A stretch of 64,000 nucleotides of DNA from the NCBI RefSeq assembly GCF_034932065.1, contig NZ_JAYGHP010000008.1:124001-188000 (forward strand). Direction: 5' to 3'. Shown here one piece after another: positions 17,331 through 26,561 of this stretch (positions within the stretch are counted from its first letter, which is position 1; every line of letters begins with the position of its first letter). Made by a program: the position numbers and the translations under genes. This DNA comes from Crocosphaera sp. UHCC 0190. GTDB lineage: Bacteria > Cyanobacteriota > Cyanobacteriia > Cyanobacteriales > Microcystaceae. The notes beneath the pieces are model-generated. The model did no database searches. It was not told where the DNA came from and saw only the letters and a list, made by a program, of their open reading frames with translations.

Positions 17331-19652
17331 GTGAACAATTATCGTTACCCGCTTATTACCAGTGGAGCCTTCTTAATGCTCCTAAGCAGTCAGCCCTTGA
17401 TGGCACTCAATCCAACCGTAGCCGATAAACAAGCTGTTTCTGAGGAATTGAGGACTGAAATTGCCTTATCATCATCTACAACTGCTGATCCTGAGATTGA
17501 AAGAGCCTCAGACATCGCCAGCCAACTTTTTGAATCGCCAGAAGCCCTTGAAGGGTCGAAGAAAGAAGCGATCGCGCCTGATAAGCCTTCCCCTGTGGCC
17601 CAATTACCTAGCTATTCTCCGCCCCCCCCTACCTATTCGCCCCCTGGCCAAACCTTCCAAGCTCCTGCTCCCAACAATCCAGGGGTGTTAGTTCCCAACC
17701 CAGAAGTGATCATTAAATCTAACGGGGGTTCGATTCCTGATAGCCTACAACCCACCATGCCCGTTGCGCCGACTTTACCACGGGCGATCGCTCCACCGGT
17801 GGGAGACATGGCCATTTCTAATATTAATGCCGGGGCCAGCCAAATTGACTTGGGTAGTAACGGTTCCGCTATTTTGCCTCGTTTGGTTTTGCGACAAGCT
17901 TCTGCCAGGGAAGTTTTGTCTTTATTAGCCCGTTATGCCGACATGAACTTGGTGTTTACGGATCAACCAGGAGGTGGTAAGGGGCAAGGCCAAGCCGCAC
18001 AAGGTGCAGAAGTAACAGTTTCCCTTGAGTTAGCCAATGAAACCGTACAGGACGCATTTAACTCGGTGTTGATGGTTTCTGGATTACAAGCCAACCGCCG
18101 AGGACGAACAATTTTTGTCGGTTCCCAATTACCCCAAGCGGCCCAAAATTTAGTCAGTCGCAGCTTGCGCCTCAATCAAGTTAAAGCCTCTAATGCCGGG
18201 GTCTTTTTAGCCTCCCAAGGAGCAGAATTTCAACGTCTCGTCACCCAAACCGAAGATATTATCGATCCCCTCACTCAACGGGTGATTGGACGGCGAGAAC
18301 TGCCTGGGGAACTGCAATCCCTTCAGTCTGAATCACCGGAAGGGTCTATTGCTCCGATGCTGCTAACAGGTTTAACTGTCTCATCGGATGACCGTTTAAA
18401 TACGATCACCTTAGTGGGAGAACCGCGCCATGTCCAAGTGGCCACCTCTTTGTTAACGCAAATGGATGCCCGTCGTCGCCAAGTGGCGGTCAACGTCAAG
18501 GTGGTCGATGTTACCTTAACCAATGATCAATCCTTCAGTAGTCAATGGTCTTTTGGCTCTGGGGATGCTTTTATTGTGCAGGATAATGGTGCTGCTGTTC
18601 TGCGGTTTGGGGGAACCAGTCCCACCAATAGCTCCGAAATTAATGGTGCGCCCGGACGGGTGACGAATCCTCCCGCTATTATCAACCCCTTTGGAGATCT
18701 TGGGGATGGGGCAGCTAATACCTTTATTAATCCCAATAGCTCTATTATCGTGCCAGGAGTAGGGGCGGGATTGCTATTTCTCGATCAGGCCACAGGACAA
18801 TTGATTTCAGTCCCCTCTGATGCTCAATTTTTTGGCCGAGTGGCGGGGATCTCGATGAACCCTACCATTGCCGGGATTACTGACATTACACCAGGGACAC
18901 CTGATACCTTTAACTCATCTTTTGACCCCGTCACAGGGGCCAGAACCTTTACCATCTCCCCTGGAACGATTCCGACGGCAACGGGTGCGCTGCCCAGTTA
19001 TTTTCAATTTCCTAAGCGATTTTTGGCCCAAATTGAAACGACGATTCAAAGTGGCAATGGCAAGGTGTTAACTGACCCCACCTTAGTTGTTCAAGAGGGA
19101 CAGGAAGCGACAGTAAAATTAACTCAAAAGGTGATTGAAAATATTACCACCCAGGTTGACCCCCTCAGTGGGGTGAGAACCACTACCCCTGTTTTACAGG
19201 ATGCGGGTCTAACCTTAACCATTAACGTTGATAAAATTGATGATAATGGCTATATCAGTTTAACGGTGAGTCCTACTATTGCTTCTGTTGGAGATGTTCA
19301 GCAGTTTGATAGTGGGAGTGATGGGGGTACCAATAACTTATTCCTGTTAAATCGCCGAGAATTGACCTCTGGGTTGATTCGTTTACGGGATGGCCAGACT
19401 CTAATCCTATCAGGGATCATTAGTGAAGCAGATCAAACTGTTACTAATAAGGTTCCTTTATTGGGAGATCTTCCGGTTGTTGGGGCCCTATTCAGAAGTC
19501 AAACGGATACCAGCCAACGGACTGAGGTGATTGTCTTATTAACCCCTCAAATTCTTCATGACAATGGTCAGTGGGGTTACAATTATCAACCGGGTCGGGG
19601 AACAGCGGAAGTGCTGCGAGATCAAGGATTCCCCGTTCAGTTAATTCCTTAA
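17331..19652 (+). CDS. pilQ: Type IV pilus secretin PilQ
   Basis: 773 residues from a GTG preceded by GAGGAG. An N-terminal signal peptide ends near residue 25. A low-complexity Pro-rich linker (about 80-165) precedes an STN/N0-type domain (VLRQASAREVLSLLARYADM), an N1-type domain near 255-380, and the secretin channel from about 385. The secretin signature VPLLGDLPVVGALFRSQ lies at about 707-723. It forms the outer-membrane pore for the pilus fibre. The 76-base gap after pilO and its own ribosome site suggest separately tuned expression inside one operon. The gap to convergent glnA holds two hairpins. Confidence 0.95.
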   Translation: MNNYRYPLITSGAFLMLLSSQPLMALNPTVADKQAVSEELRTEIALSSSTTADPEIERASDIASQLFESPEALEGSKKEAIAPDKPSPVAQLPSYSPPPPTYSPPGQTFQAPAPNNPGVLVPNPEVIIKSNGGSIPDSLQPTMPVAPTLPRAIAPPVGDMAISNINAGASQIDLGSNGSAILPRLVLRQASAREVLSLLARYADMNLVFTDQPGGGKGQGQAAQGAEVTVSLELANETVQDAFNSVLMVSGLQANRRGRTIFVGSQLPQAAQNLVSRSLRLNQVKASNAGVFLASQGAEFQRLVTQTEDIIDPLTQRVIGRRELPGELQSLQSESPEGSIAPMLLTGLTVSSDDRLNTITLVGEPRHVQVATSLLTQMDARRRQVAVNVKVVDVTLTNDQSFSSQWSFGSGDAFIVQDNGAAVLRFGGTSPTNSSEINGAPGRVTNPPAIINPFGDLGDGAANTFINPNSSIIVPGVGAGLLFLDQATGQLISVPSDAQFFGRVAGISMNPTIAGITDITPGTPDTFNSSFDPVTGARTFTISPGTIPTATGALPSYFQFPKRFLAQIETTIQSGNGKVLTDPTLVVQEGQEATVKLTQKVIENITTQVDPLSGVRTTTPVLQDAGLTLTINVDKIDDNGYISLTVSPTIASVGDVQQFDSGSDGGTNNLFLLNRRELTSGLIRLRDGQTLILSGIISEADQTVTNKVPLLGDLPVVGALFRSQTDTSQRTEVIVLLTPQILHDNGQWGYNYQPGRGTAEVLRDQGFPVQLIP

Positions 19653-19664
19653 TAGATTTAGTAG

Positions 19665-19681
19665 GGTGGGCAATGCCCACC
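19665..19681. repeat. 17-nt palindromic repeat (copy 2)
   Basis: Identical to the hairpin at 7729-7745 and again between convergent genes, here 12 bases after the pilQ stop. It could end pilQ transcription, though no T run follows directly. Confidence 0.7.
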
Positions 19682-19711
19682 TTAATAATTTCATCTTCAT
19701 TACAATACTGC

Positions 19712-19738
19712 AAAAAAAAACGCCACCTTTAGGGTGGC
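19712..19738 (-). terminator. Rho-independent terminator of glnA
   Basis: On the minus strand GCCACC-CTAAA-GGTGGC is followed by G and nine T, 31 bases past the glnA stop. This is a textbook intrinsic terminator oriented for glnA. Confidence 0.88.
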
Positions 19739-19768
19739 AATTTTCAAAAATGAATGATAATTTAAACT

Positions 19769-21193
19769 CTAAACATCATAGTAAAGAGCAAATTCATAAG
19801 GATGAGGACGTAACCGCATGGGGTTAACTTCATTATCCAGTTTGTACTCAATCCAATTTTCGATGAAATCTTCGGTAAAGACTCCGGTATCAGTTAAGAA
19901 ACCATGATCCTTTTCTAAGCATTCTAAAGCTTGTTCCAAGGAACCAGGAGTCGAAGGAATCTTACTGAGTTCTTCAGGGCTGAGATCGTAGATATCTACG
20001 TCTAAAGACTCTCCGGGATCAATTTCGTTCTTAATGCCGTCAATACCCGCACACAACATTGCTGCAAAGGCTAAATAGGGGTTACAGGTTGCATCAGGAC
20101 AACGGAACTCTAAGCGTTTTGCTTTGGGGTTAGGGCCCGATAAAGGAATACGAACAGAAGCTGAACGGTTTCCTTGGGAATAAGCAAGGTTAACAGGGGC
20201 TTCAAAACCAGGTACGAGACGCTTATAGGAGTTGGTGGTGGGGTTGGTTAACCCTAACAAAGCGGGGGCGTGTTTTAAAATGCCACCGATGTAATTTAAA
20301 GCCATTTTACTTAAATCGGCGTAATTACCCTTCTCCCAGAATAGGGGTTGTCCACCCTTCCAGATAGACTGGTGAACGTGCATTCCTGAGCCATTATCGT
20401 TAAACAGGGGTTTGGGCATAAAGGTGATGGTTTTGCCATACTTCTTAGCCACGTTTTTGATGACATATTTGTAAGTCATCAAATAATCAGCCGCTTCCAC
20501 TAGAGTCGCAAAGCGGAACCCTAATTCATTTTGTCCCCCGGTGGCAACTTCGTGGTGGTGTTTCTCAATGGGAACCCCACATTTAGCCATGGTTAGCAGC
20601 ATTTCTGTCCGCATATCCTGGCTGGTGTCAGTCGGGGCCACAGGGAAATAACCTTGCTTATAACCAGGTTTATAGCCCAAGTTGCCGCCTTCTTCTTGCC
20701 GTCCCGTATTCCAGCGTCCCTCTACACTATCGACGTAATAGTAGCCTGTGTTTTCGGTTTGGTCAAAACGTACGTCATCAAAGATGAAAAATTCTGCTTC
20801 TGGACCAATAAAAGCAGTATCACCCAGACCAGTGCTTCTCAGGTATTCAACGGCTTTACTGGCAATGGTACGGGGGTCACGACTATACCATTCTCCCGTG
20901 CGGGGTTCTTTGATCCCACAAATCAGACTGAGGGTGGGTTCTTCATAAAAGGGGTCGATCCACGCGGTTTTGGGATCGGGAACCATCATCATATCAGATT
21001 CATTAATGGCTTTCCAACCCCGAATACTCGAACCGTCGAAGGCAACACCATCAACAAAAGAATTTTCGTCAATTTGATCGTAATAGAAAGAGCAATGTTG
21101 CCAGGTTCCTGGCATATCAATGAATTTCAGGTCAATGATCTTAATGTCTTGGTCTTGAACCATTTTCAAGACTTCTTGGGGCGTTTCAGCCAT
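19769..21193 (-). CDS. glnA: Glutamine synthetase type I
   Basis: 474 residues, the normal length of GS-I; it assimilates ammonium by making glutamine from glutamate and ATP. Clear signatures are FDGSSIRGW, the metal/substrate segment [27 protein letters not shown] and NRSASVRIP. The region around the enterobacterial adenylylation Tyr (DIYDLSPEE) is kept, but cyanobacterial GS-I is known to be controlled by small inactivating proteins (IF7/IF17) instead; none is encoded here. The start has AGGAG nine bases upstream. An NtcA site and matching -10 box lie just upstream, so nitrogen limitation should induce it. Divergent from apcF. Confidence 0.98.
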   Translation of the reverse strand: MAETPQEVLKMVQDQDIKIIDLKFIDMPGTWQHCSFYYDQIDENSFVDGVAFDGSSIRGWKAINESDMMMVPDPKTAWIDPFYEEPTLSLICGIKEPRTGEWYSRDPRTIASKAVEYLRSTGLGDTAFIGPEAEFFIFDDVRFDQTENTGYYYVDSVEGRWNTGRQEEGGNLGYKPGYKQGYFPVAPTDTSQDMRTEMLLTMAKCGVPIEKHHHEVATGGQNELGFRFATLVEAADYLMTYKYVIKNVAKKYGKTITFMPKPLFNDNGSGMHVHQSIWKGGQPLFWEKGNYADLSKMALNYIGGILKHAPALLGLTNPTTNSYKRLVPGFEAPVNLAYSQGNRSASVRIPLSGPNPKAKRLEFRCPDATCNPYLAFAAMLCAGIDGIKNEIDPGESLDVDIYDLSPEELSKIPSTPGSLEQALECLEKDHGFLTDTGVFTEDFIENWIEYKLDNEVNPMRLRPHPYEFALYYDV

Positions 21194-21239
21194 GGAAGAC
21201 TCCTTCGAGTGTCAATATATATTTAGCCTCAAATCACTG

Positions 21240-21245
21240 ATGGTA
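21240..21245 (-). promoter_or_regulatory. glnA -10 box
   Basis: TACCAT on the minus strand fits the TAN3T form and lies exactly 22 bases downstream of the NtcA half-site, the spacing of class II NtcA-activated promoters. It predicts a leader of about 40 bases. Confidence 0.75.
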
Positions 21246-21267
21246 AAGATAGCTAACCAGATGTTTT

Positions 21268-21281
21268 GTATAACAGGATAC
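21268..21281 (-). promoter_or_regulatory. NtcA binding site of glnA
   Basis: GTATAACAGGATAC is a perfect GTA-N8-TAC palindrome. It replaces a -35 box relative to TACCAT at 21240-21245. NtcA activates nitrogen-assimilation genes with 2-oxoglutarate in cyanobacteria; glnA is a standard target. Confidence 0.85.
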
Positions 21282-21425
21282 GGATTTTATGGATCAAATC
21301 TGTAAACAATACTAAGTTTTGGATCTGCCTCGATAAAAAGGTCAGAAATTAGGCTTTTCTGTAAAGAAGTGTATCAAAAAGTTAACGATTGCGAAAGAAA
21401 GGACGACTTTGTTAGACAATTTCGC

Positions 21426-21453
21426 TTGGGGTTCATCCCTGTGGGATTATAAA
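21426..21453 (+). promoter_or_regulatory. Possible apcF promoter
   Basis: TTGGGG (21426-21431), a 16-base spacer and TATAAA (21448-21453) stand 62 bases before the apcF ATG. The -10 is good, the -35 only partly matches, so this is a weak call. Confidence 0.35.
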
Positions 21454-21515
21454 TAAAAAGGAACATTCGGCTTCCTGGTAAGCCATAAAAAAATTGCCGT
21501 TGGGAGAAAACTTTA

Positions 21516-22025
21516 ATGCGAGATGCCGTTACTAGCCTAATTAGAAACTACGATCAGACAGGCCGTTATTTAGATCGGGATGCGATCGCTAATCTCAAAT
21601 CCTATTTTGAGTCAGGAAACGCCCGAATTCAAGTTGCTGCCCTCATTAATGGGAATTCTGCTGATATTGTCAAAGGGGCTGGCCTTCAACTCTTTGAAGA
21701 AGTTCCAGAGTTAATTCGTGCAGGGGGTAATGCTTATACTACCCGTCGTTATTCGGCTTGTTTACGGGATATGGACTATTATCTACGCTATGCAAGTTAT
21801 GCTTTAGTCGCAGGGGATCCCGGTGTCCTCGATGAACGGGTATTACAAGGGTTACGGGAAACCTATAATTCTTTGGGGGTTCCCATTGGACCAACGGTTC
21901 GGGGTATTCAGATCATGAAGGACATGATTAAAACCATGGCCGCTGATGCGGGAATTGAAGACACTTCCTTTATTGATCAACCTTTCGATCACATGACCCG
22001 TGAATTTAGCGAAATCTCTCTCTAA
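21516..22025 (+). CDS. apcF: Allophycocyanin beta-18 subunit
   Basis: 169 residues, a variant beta-type allophycocyanin of the phycobilisome core that pairs with ApcE or ApcD at the terminal emitter. The bilin-binding Cys82 lies in SACLRDMDYYLRY and the methylated-Asn position is N72 in GGNAY. The opening MRDAVTSLIRNYD and the stretch GLRETYNSLGVPIGPTVRGI distinguish it from ApcB and CpcB as far as I can recall the family. It is monocistronic: a HIP1-based hairpin follows the stop. It shares its upstream region with glnA on the other strand. Confidence 0.92.
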   Translation: MRDAVTSLIRNYDQTGRYLDRDAIANLKSYFESGNARIQVAALINGNSADIVKGAGLQLFEEVPELIRAGGNAYTTRRYSACLRDMDYYLRYASYALVAGDPGVLDERVLQGLRETYNSLGVPIGPTVRGIQIMKDMIKTMAADAGIEDTSFIDQPFDHMTREFSEISL

Positions 22026-22048
22026 GTTCAGTTTTTGAACGGTTCAGG

Positions 22049-22077
22049 GCGATCGCCTTTCTACATTAGGCGATCGC
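22049..22077 (+). terminator. Hairpin built of two HIP1 octamers after apcF
   Basis: GCGATCGCCT and AGGCGATCGC form a perfect 10-bp stem around a 9-base loop, 24 bases after the apcF stop, followed by TTGTTCATTT. It probably serves as a terminator, although the T run is weak. Confidence 0.55.
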
Positions 22078-22137
22078 TTGTTCATTTAAGGGATAGGGAA
22101 ATTTGGAAAAAATTGTTAAACTAGAAGACGAATTATA

Positions 22138-22506
22138 ATGCCAACACCATCCAAACTATTTCCGTTCCCCTTGAGACTAATGAGTAAGAGACTATCCACA
22201 ACAACTAAAGGGATGGCCACTTCTACCTCGACTACCCCCAAAGGCTCTACTGTTGTTGATCGTAAGACCTATCCTAATTATAAAGTCATTGTCCTCAACG
22301 ATGATTTTAATACCTTTGAACACGTGGCTAACTGCCTAATGAAGTATATCCCGTCCATGACGAAAGAACGCGCTTGGGAACTCACTGAGCAAGTTCACTA
22401 TCAAGGTTTAGCAACGGTGTGGGTGGGGCCCCAAGAACAAGCGGAACTCTATCACCAACAACTGCGACGGGAAGGGTTAACGATGGCACCTTTGGAGGAA
22501 GCTTAA
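22138..22506 (+). CDS. clpS: ATP-dependent Clp protease adaptor ClpS
   Basis: Up to 122 residues. ClpS delivers N-degron substrates to the ClpC/ClpA chaperone. The binding-pocket segment YKVIVLNDDFNTFEHV and the following VHYQGLATVWVGPQEQAE are typical. Three starts are possible: 22138, 22180 and 22213; none has a strong ribosome site, and family length favours the later ones, so the first 14-25 residues may not be translated. It is followed after 3 bases by the DUF2103 gene, so the two are probably co-transcribed. Confidence 0.9.
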   Translation: MPTPSKLFPFPLRLMSKRLSTTTKGMATSTSTTPKGSTVVDRKTYPNYKVIVLNDDFNTFEHVANCLMKYIPSMTKERAWELTEQVHYQGLATVWVGPQEQAELYHQQLRREGLTMAPLEEA

Positions 22507-22509
22507 ATC

Positions 22510-22800
22510 ATGACCCAACCAGATAAAGGTCGGTTAGTTTGGAACCATTCTACTCATGTTGATGGGTTGATTCCGATTCTTGAAAAGTTGATTAAATATA
22601 CTGGCATTCGTACAGTTACCCCTGGTGTGATTAGTCGTTCTAGGGGCCATTCTCCTCATTTAAAATTGCGGGTATCCGTTCCCATTCGAGGAGGTTATAA
22701 GGCGATCGCTAGGCAGGGAAAAACGGTACAAGAAGTCTTTATTGTCACAGATTTAAGTCAAACAGAACTGGAATCAGCGATTAATACGGTACTTAATTAA
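22510..22800 (+). CDS. DUF2103-type small protein, possibly metal-binding
   Basis: 96 residues; sequence features (WNHSTHVDGLIPILEKL, PGVISRSRGHSPHLKLRV) match what I remember of the DUF2103 family, which is described only as predicted metal-binding. His residues near the N-terminus (NHSTH) and in GHSPHL could bind a metal. It starts 3 bases after clpS and is probably in its operon. No established function. Confidence 0.75.
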   Translation: MTQPDKGRLVWNHSTHVDGLIPILEKLIKYTGIRTVTPGVISRSRGHSPHLKLRVSVPIRGGYKAIARQGKTVQEVFIVTDLSQTELESAINTVLN

Positions 22801-22817
22801 GTGATTTAAAAAGGTTT

Positions 22818-24761
22818 GTGTTTTTTTTGCGCTATTGTTTTTTTATACTTATTTTATGGTTATTTTTATTAATTTTTGCTTCTCCAAGTTTTGCCGATGC
22901 TGAACGCATTCCCCTGACCCTAGATTTACTTCAAGAACGCCTTAATTCACCCCAAATTCAAGAAGGAATATCGACCATCGATCTCAGTTATTTTGTGATT
23001 GATTTAACGCCAGAAAATAGAGAATTTCGAGAGCAATTTTATCAACAATTACAAAGTCGTCTCAATCGTTCAGATAAGGTTATTGGCTTAGATTTTAGTC
23101 ATGGGTTGATTCAAGGGGATTTTATGACCAGTCGTCTGGGATTAACGACGGTTCTTTCCTCAGAAGCTCTACCTCAAATTTTAACAGAAATTGAAACCAA
23201 AATAGTAACAGAAGATGAACAGTTTTCCTCAAATCCTGGGGACATACTAACCTCAGTAATTGTGTTAAGAAGTCCGGTCAAACTTAATGATACTTTAATT
23301 ACAGGTAAAGCTGATTTTAGGAGAACATTTTTTTTACAAAAGTTAGAAGCTAAACAAGCAAAGTTTACTCAAGAAATTGATTTTAGTCAAGTTTGCTTTG
23401 CCAGGAAAGCTAATTTTAGTCAGGCAATTTTTGGCAGAGATGTTAATTTTGATTCTGCTAAGTTTCGGAAGCAGGTTAAATTTATTCAGGCAAAATTTCA
23501 AGGTGAGTCTCAATTTATTCGCAGTCAGTTTCAGGAAGAAGTAGATTTTAGTCAAGCAGAATTCATTAAATTGGCTAATTTCCAGCATAGTTTATGGTCG
23601 GAATCTGTAAACTTTAGTAATGTTAATTGGCAAGATCGAGTAATTTTTTCTAATAGTGTTTTTTCTCAATCTGTTAGCTTTTTGAATTCGACATTTGAAA
23701 AAAGTATTTCTTTTAGAAAGACTTATTTTAGGGGTACATTAAGTTTAAAAGATGTTAAACTATTAGGAACAATGGATTTTAGTAATGCTGAATTTTTTCG
23801 AGATCGAGGGGTTAATATTGCTGGATTAGCATTTGAGTCTGATGGAGCTAAAATTTTCGGCGATACAGGTAGTATTGGGAGGGTAATGTATTTGAATGAT
23901 TTGGAGGGAAATGAAACTGTTTTACGAAATTTAATCCAAAATTTTCGTAAATTAGAACAAATACCCGATGGGAATCAATTAGAATATAAAACTCAGAAGT
24001 TAAAACAAAAACAGTTAATCACTAAAATCCTTAAAACCCCTTATTTTCAAGTGTTTAGGTTAATTTATATCAAGATAATTATTCATTTTTTATTTTTAAG
24101 TCTTTTATTGTTATTGAGTGATTATGGAACAAATTTTAATTTAATTTTTGGGGTGGGACTCATTACTATTGGATATTTTGGGGTATTATTTTGGTTGATA
24201 GATCGTTGTAGACGTAAAGTTCCCAGTCCTATTCTTCCTAATCATAATGAAATTATTTATATGTTAATTAGTGGTTTATTACTATTAGGAATGGGAATGG
24301 TGGAGATTGTTAATTCTGCTGAAAACTATTTCCTTACTTTAAGCTGTTTGGGATTAATTTTATTCCCGATTCCTGTTGCCTTAGTTGCTTGGATTTATCA
24401 AGGAGGAAGATATCATGATTTAATGGAAACTTCCTATTTTGTTCTCGATGGAGGATTGAGACAATTACAATTATTAATTGTACGTTTACCCATTATTCCT
24501 GAATTCCCCTTTTTCCGAGATCGCTATACCCCGTTAGTCTGGGAAAGAAGCTGGAATTGGCTAAATTATTATGATTTTAGCTTAAATAATTTTCTGAAAT
24601 TAGGATTTAATGATATTCGATTAAGAGATCAACATATTCCCGGTTTAATTACTACTTTAGTGTGGTATCAATGGAGTTTAGGAATCCTCTATGTTGTCTT
24701 ATTATTGTGGACTTTATCTCGAACAATTCCTGGATTGAATGTATTAATTTATTTAAAGTAA
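22818..24761 (+). CDS. Pentapeptide-repeat membrane protein
   Basis: 647 residues from a GTG. A signal peptide or anchor (about 1-27) is followed by an extracytoplasmic-looking domain (30-155). A pentapeptide-repeat region at about 160-330 follows with A(N/D)FSxAxF units (ANFSQAIFGRDVNFDSAKF, VDFSQAEFIKLANF). These form a right-handed quadrilateral beta-helix. From about 408 there are four or five membrane helices (FLFLSLLLLLSDYG, GLITIGYFGVLFWLI, LISGLLLLGMGMVEIV), with a last helix at the C-terminus. Many cyanobacteria have such hybrid proteins; none has a clear role. It lies 17 bases after the DUF2103 gene and could belong to the same transcript. Confidence 0.85.
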   Translation: MFFLRYCFFILILWLFLLIFASPSFADAERIPLTLDLLQERLNSPQIQEGISTIDLSYFVIDLTPENREFREQFYQQLQSRLNRSDKVIGLDFSHGLIQGDFMTSRLGLTTVLSSEALPQILTEIETKIVTEDEQFSSNPGDILTSVIVLRSPVKLNDTLITGKADFRRTFFLQKLEAKQAKFTQEIDFSQVCFARKANFSQAIFGRDVNFDSAKFRKQVKFIQAKFQGESQFIRSQFQEEVDFSQAEFIKLANFQHSLWSESVNFSNVNWQDRVIFSNSVFSQSVSFLNSTFEKSISFRKTYFRGTLSLKDVKLLGTMDFSNAEFFRDRGVNIAGLAFESDGAKIFGDTGSIGRVMYLNDLEGNETVLRNLIQNFRKLEQIPDGNQLEYKTQKLKQKQLITKILKTPYFQVFRLIYIKIIIHFLFLSLLLLLSDYGTNFNLIFGVGLITIGYFGVLFWLIDRCRRKVPSPILPNHNEIIYMLISGLLLLGMGMVEIVNSAENYFLTLSCLGLILFPIPVALVAWIYQGGRYHDLMETSYFVLDGGLRQLQLLIVRLPIIPEFPFFRDRYTPLVWERSWNWLNYYDFSLNNFLKLGFNDIRLRDQHIPGLITTLVWYQWSLGILYVVLLLWTLSRTIPGLNVLIYLK

Positions 24762-24779
24762 TACATTATTCCTCATTAC

Positions 24780-24947
24780 TTATTCCTTATCTTCCAAATC
24801 CTCATCCGTTGGGTTATTAATTTCTTCTTTAAAACCCCGTAAGGTTTTTCCCAGGGAAGATCCCAATTCAGGAATTTTCTTAGGGCCAAAGATCAACAAG
24901 GCAGCCAAGAGAATTATACCAACTTCAGGCCATCCTAATCCAAACAT
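24780..24947 (-). CDS. tatA: Twin-arginine translocase subunit TatA/E family
   Basis: 55 residues from the ATG at 24947, which has TTTGGAG six bases upstream; the longer frame to 24986 lacks this. One membrane helix (GWPEVGIILLAALLIFGP) is followed by the FGPKK hinge, an amphipathic helix (IPELGSSLGKTLRGFKEEI) and an acidic tail. It would form the Tat pore that exports folded proteins across plasma and thylakoid membranes. TatA and TatB (Hcf106) cannot be separated with certainty on this length, but the short tail favours TatA/E. Confidence 0.9.
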   Translation of the reverse strand: MFGLGWPEVGIILLAALLIFGPKKIPELGSSLGKTLRGFKEEINNPTDEDLEDKE

Positions 24948-25066
24948 ATTGTCTCCAAAGGTTAAGTTATTTTTGAAGTGATTCACATCAGGTTCAATCT
25001 CAGTATATCCTGAAACATAGGATCTTTTATTGATTGTGTCTCAGGGACGCTGATTACTATTCAACC

Positions 25067-25807
25067 ATGACTATTTTAGAAATTTCCCCCACCACCTTAC
25101 AATTACATCCCTTAATTCGTGAGTTAGCTGATGTTATTTTATCCCATTGGCAGCAATATCTTGACTTGAGTCCCTATGAGTTACCCGATGGATTAGGGTA
25201 TGTTGAGGGGAAATTGGAAGGGGAAAAACTCGTCATTGAAAATCGTTGCTATCAAACCCCTCAATTTCGGAAAATGCACCTAGAGTTAGCTAAAGTAGGG
25301 CAGGGGTTAGATATTCTCCATTGTGTCATGTTTCCTCGTCCTGACTATTCCCTTCCCATGTTTGGGTGTGATATTGTAGCAGGACGGGGTGCAGTCAGTG
25401 CGGCGATCGCCGATTTATCTCCTGCTAACCCTCAGTTAACCTTGTCTGATGCCTATCGTCAAGCTTTATCCCAACTTCCCACCCCAAGCTTTTCTGATAC
25501 CCGTGATTTACCAGAATGGGGCGATATTTTCTCAGATTATTGTTTATTTATTCGTCCGAATAATGAAGTAGAGGAAACCCAGTTTGTTAACCGAGTTGGA
25601 GATTTTTTAAAGATACATTGTCAACAGGCGTTAGTCTCCCAAACTGTTTCTGAGCAACAACGTATATTAAACTTAGAGGGACAAGAATATTATTGTAGAA
25701 AGCAACAACAAAATGATAAAACCCGTCGGGTTCTAGAAAAAGCCTTTGGGGAAGAATGGTCTCATAAATATATGACTCAAGTATTATTTGATTTACCTCC
25801 CCATTAA
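25067..25807 (+). CDS. pcyA: Phycocyanobilin:ferredoxin oxidoreductase
   Basis: 246 residues from the ATG at 25067 (an upstream TTG at 25034 would add 11). PcyA reduces biliverdin IXalpha by four electrons, with ferredoxin as donor, to phycocyanobilin, the chromophore of every phycobiliprotein in this window. The bilin-reductase core is clear: [20 protein letters not shown], then [12 protein letters not shown] with the catalytic Glu/Asp region, and [18 protein letters not shown]. The gene is divergent from tatA and 32 bases before the fibrillin gene. Confidence 0.96.
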   Translation: MTILEISPTTLQLHPLIRELADVILSHWQQYLDLSPYELPDGLGYVEGKLEGEKLVIENRCYQTPQFRKMHLELAKVGQGLDILHCVMFPRPDYSLPMFGCDIVAGRGAVSAAIADLSPANPQLTLSDAYRQALSQLPTPSFSDTRDLPEWGDIFSDYCLFIRPNNEVEETQFVNRVGDFLKIHCQQALVSQTVSEQQRILNLEGQEYYCRKQQQNDKTRRVLEKAFGEEWSHKYMTQVLFDLPPH

Positions 25808-25839
25808 TAGATTAGAAACAATTTCAAGGATATTGACTA

Positions 25840-26436
25840 ATGAATGAAAAAGCAAAGTTATTAGAAACAATCGCTGGTAAAAATCGCGGTTTACTAGCGA
25901 CAGAAATGGATAAAGTTCGGGTACTTTCTGCCATCGAACAACTCGAAGATCATAACCCAAATCCTCAACCATTAAAAACCTTAGAATTATTAGAAGGTAA
26001 CTGGAGATTACTTTACACCACCAGTCGAGGTATTTTAGGATTGGATCGTTTTCCCCTTTTACAGTTAGGTCAAATCTATCAATGTATTCGTGCTGAAGAT
26101 GCTAAATTGTACAACATTGCTGAAATAATTGGCGTTCCTTTTTTAGAGGGAATTGTCAGTGTTGCCGCCAGATTTGAAGGGGTATCTGAACGACGGGTTC
26201 AGGTAAAATTTGAACGATATATTTTAGGACTTCAGAAGTTTTTAGGATATACTTCACCCAATCAATTGATCAAAGAAATTGAAGCAGGTAAAAAGTTTTT
26301 ACCCTTGGATTTGAGTATTGAAAATCGAGAACAACAAGGATGGTTAGAAATTACCTATTTAGATGAAGATCTTCGTATTGGACGAGGTAATGAAGGTAGT
26401 GTTTTTGTTCTAGCGAAAGAGAAAACTATGGTATAA
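25840..26436 (+). CDS. Plastid lipid-associated protein/fibrillin family protein
   Basis: 198 residues. The PAP/fibrillin pattern is evident: LELLEGNWRLLYTTSRGILG near residue 48, then the lipocalin-like strands VAARFEGVSERRVQVKFER and the C-terminal GWLEITYLDEDLRIGRGNEG. Family members sit on thylakoid membranes or plastoglobule-like bodies and protect photosystems under light stress; the ligand is thought to be a lipid. It lies 32 bases after pcyA and may be co-transcribed. Confidence 0.88.
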   Translation: MNEKAKLLETIAGKNRGLLATEMDKVRVLSAIEQLEDHNPNPQPLKTLELLEGNWRLLYTTSRGILGLDRFPLLQLGQIYQCIRAEDAKLYNIAEIIGVPFLEGIVSVAARFEGVSERRVQVKFERYILGLQKFLGYTSPNQLIKEIEAGKKFLPLDLSIENREQQGWLEITYLDEDLRIGRGNEGSVFVLAKEKTMV

Positions 26437-26561
26437 TTAATGTGTATTTCTATAAGCCATACTATAGCGATCCTATTTTGGTTATAATACAATAACCATA
26501 GTAAAAGATAACCGATATTTTCCCTGAATTATTTAGGATTGCTATAGGTTTTAACACTGAG

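Noticed and set aside
20654-21226. 190-residue open frame opposite glnA
   Set aside because: It lies antisense to the strongly conserved glutamine synthetase, its sequence has no domain pattern, and its end overlaps the glnA promoter side. It is a shadow frame.
21421-21515. Possible glutamine riboswitch upstream of apcF
   Set aside because: GTTCATCCC followed later by GGAAC and ATTCGG superficially recalls the cyanobacterial glnA RNA motif, but the conserved core is not present in order.
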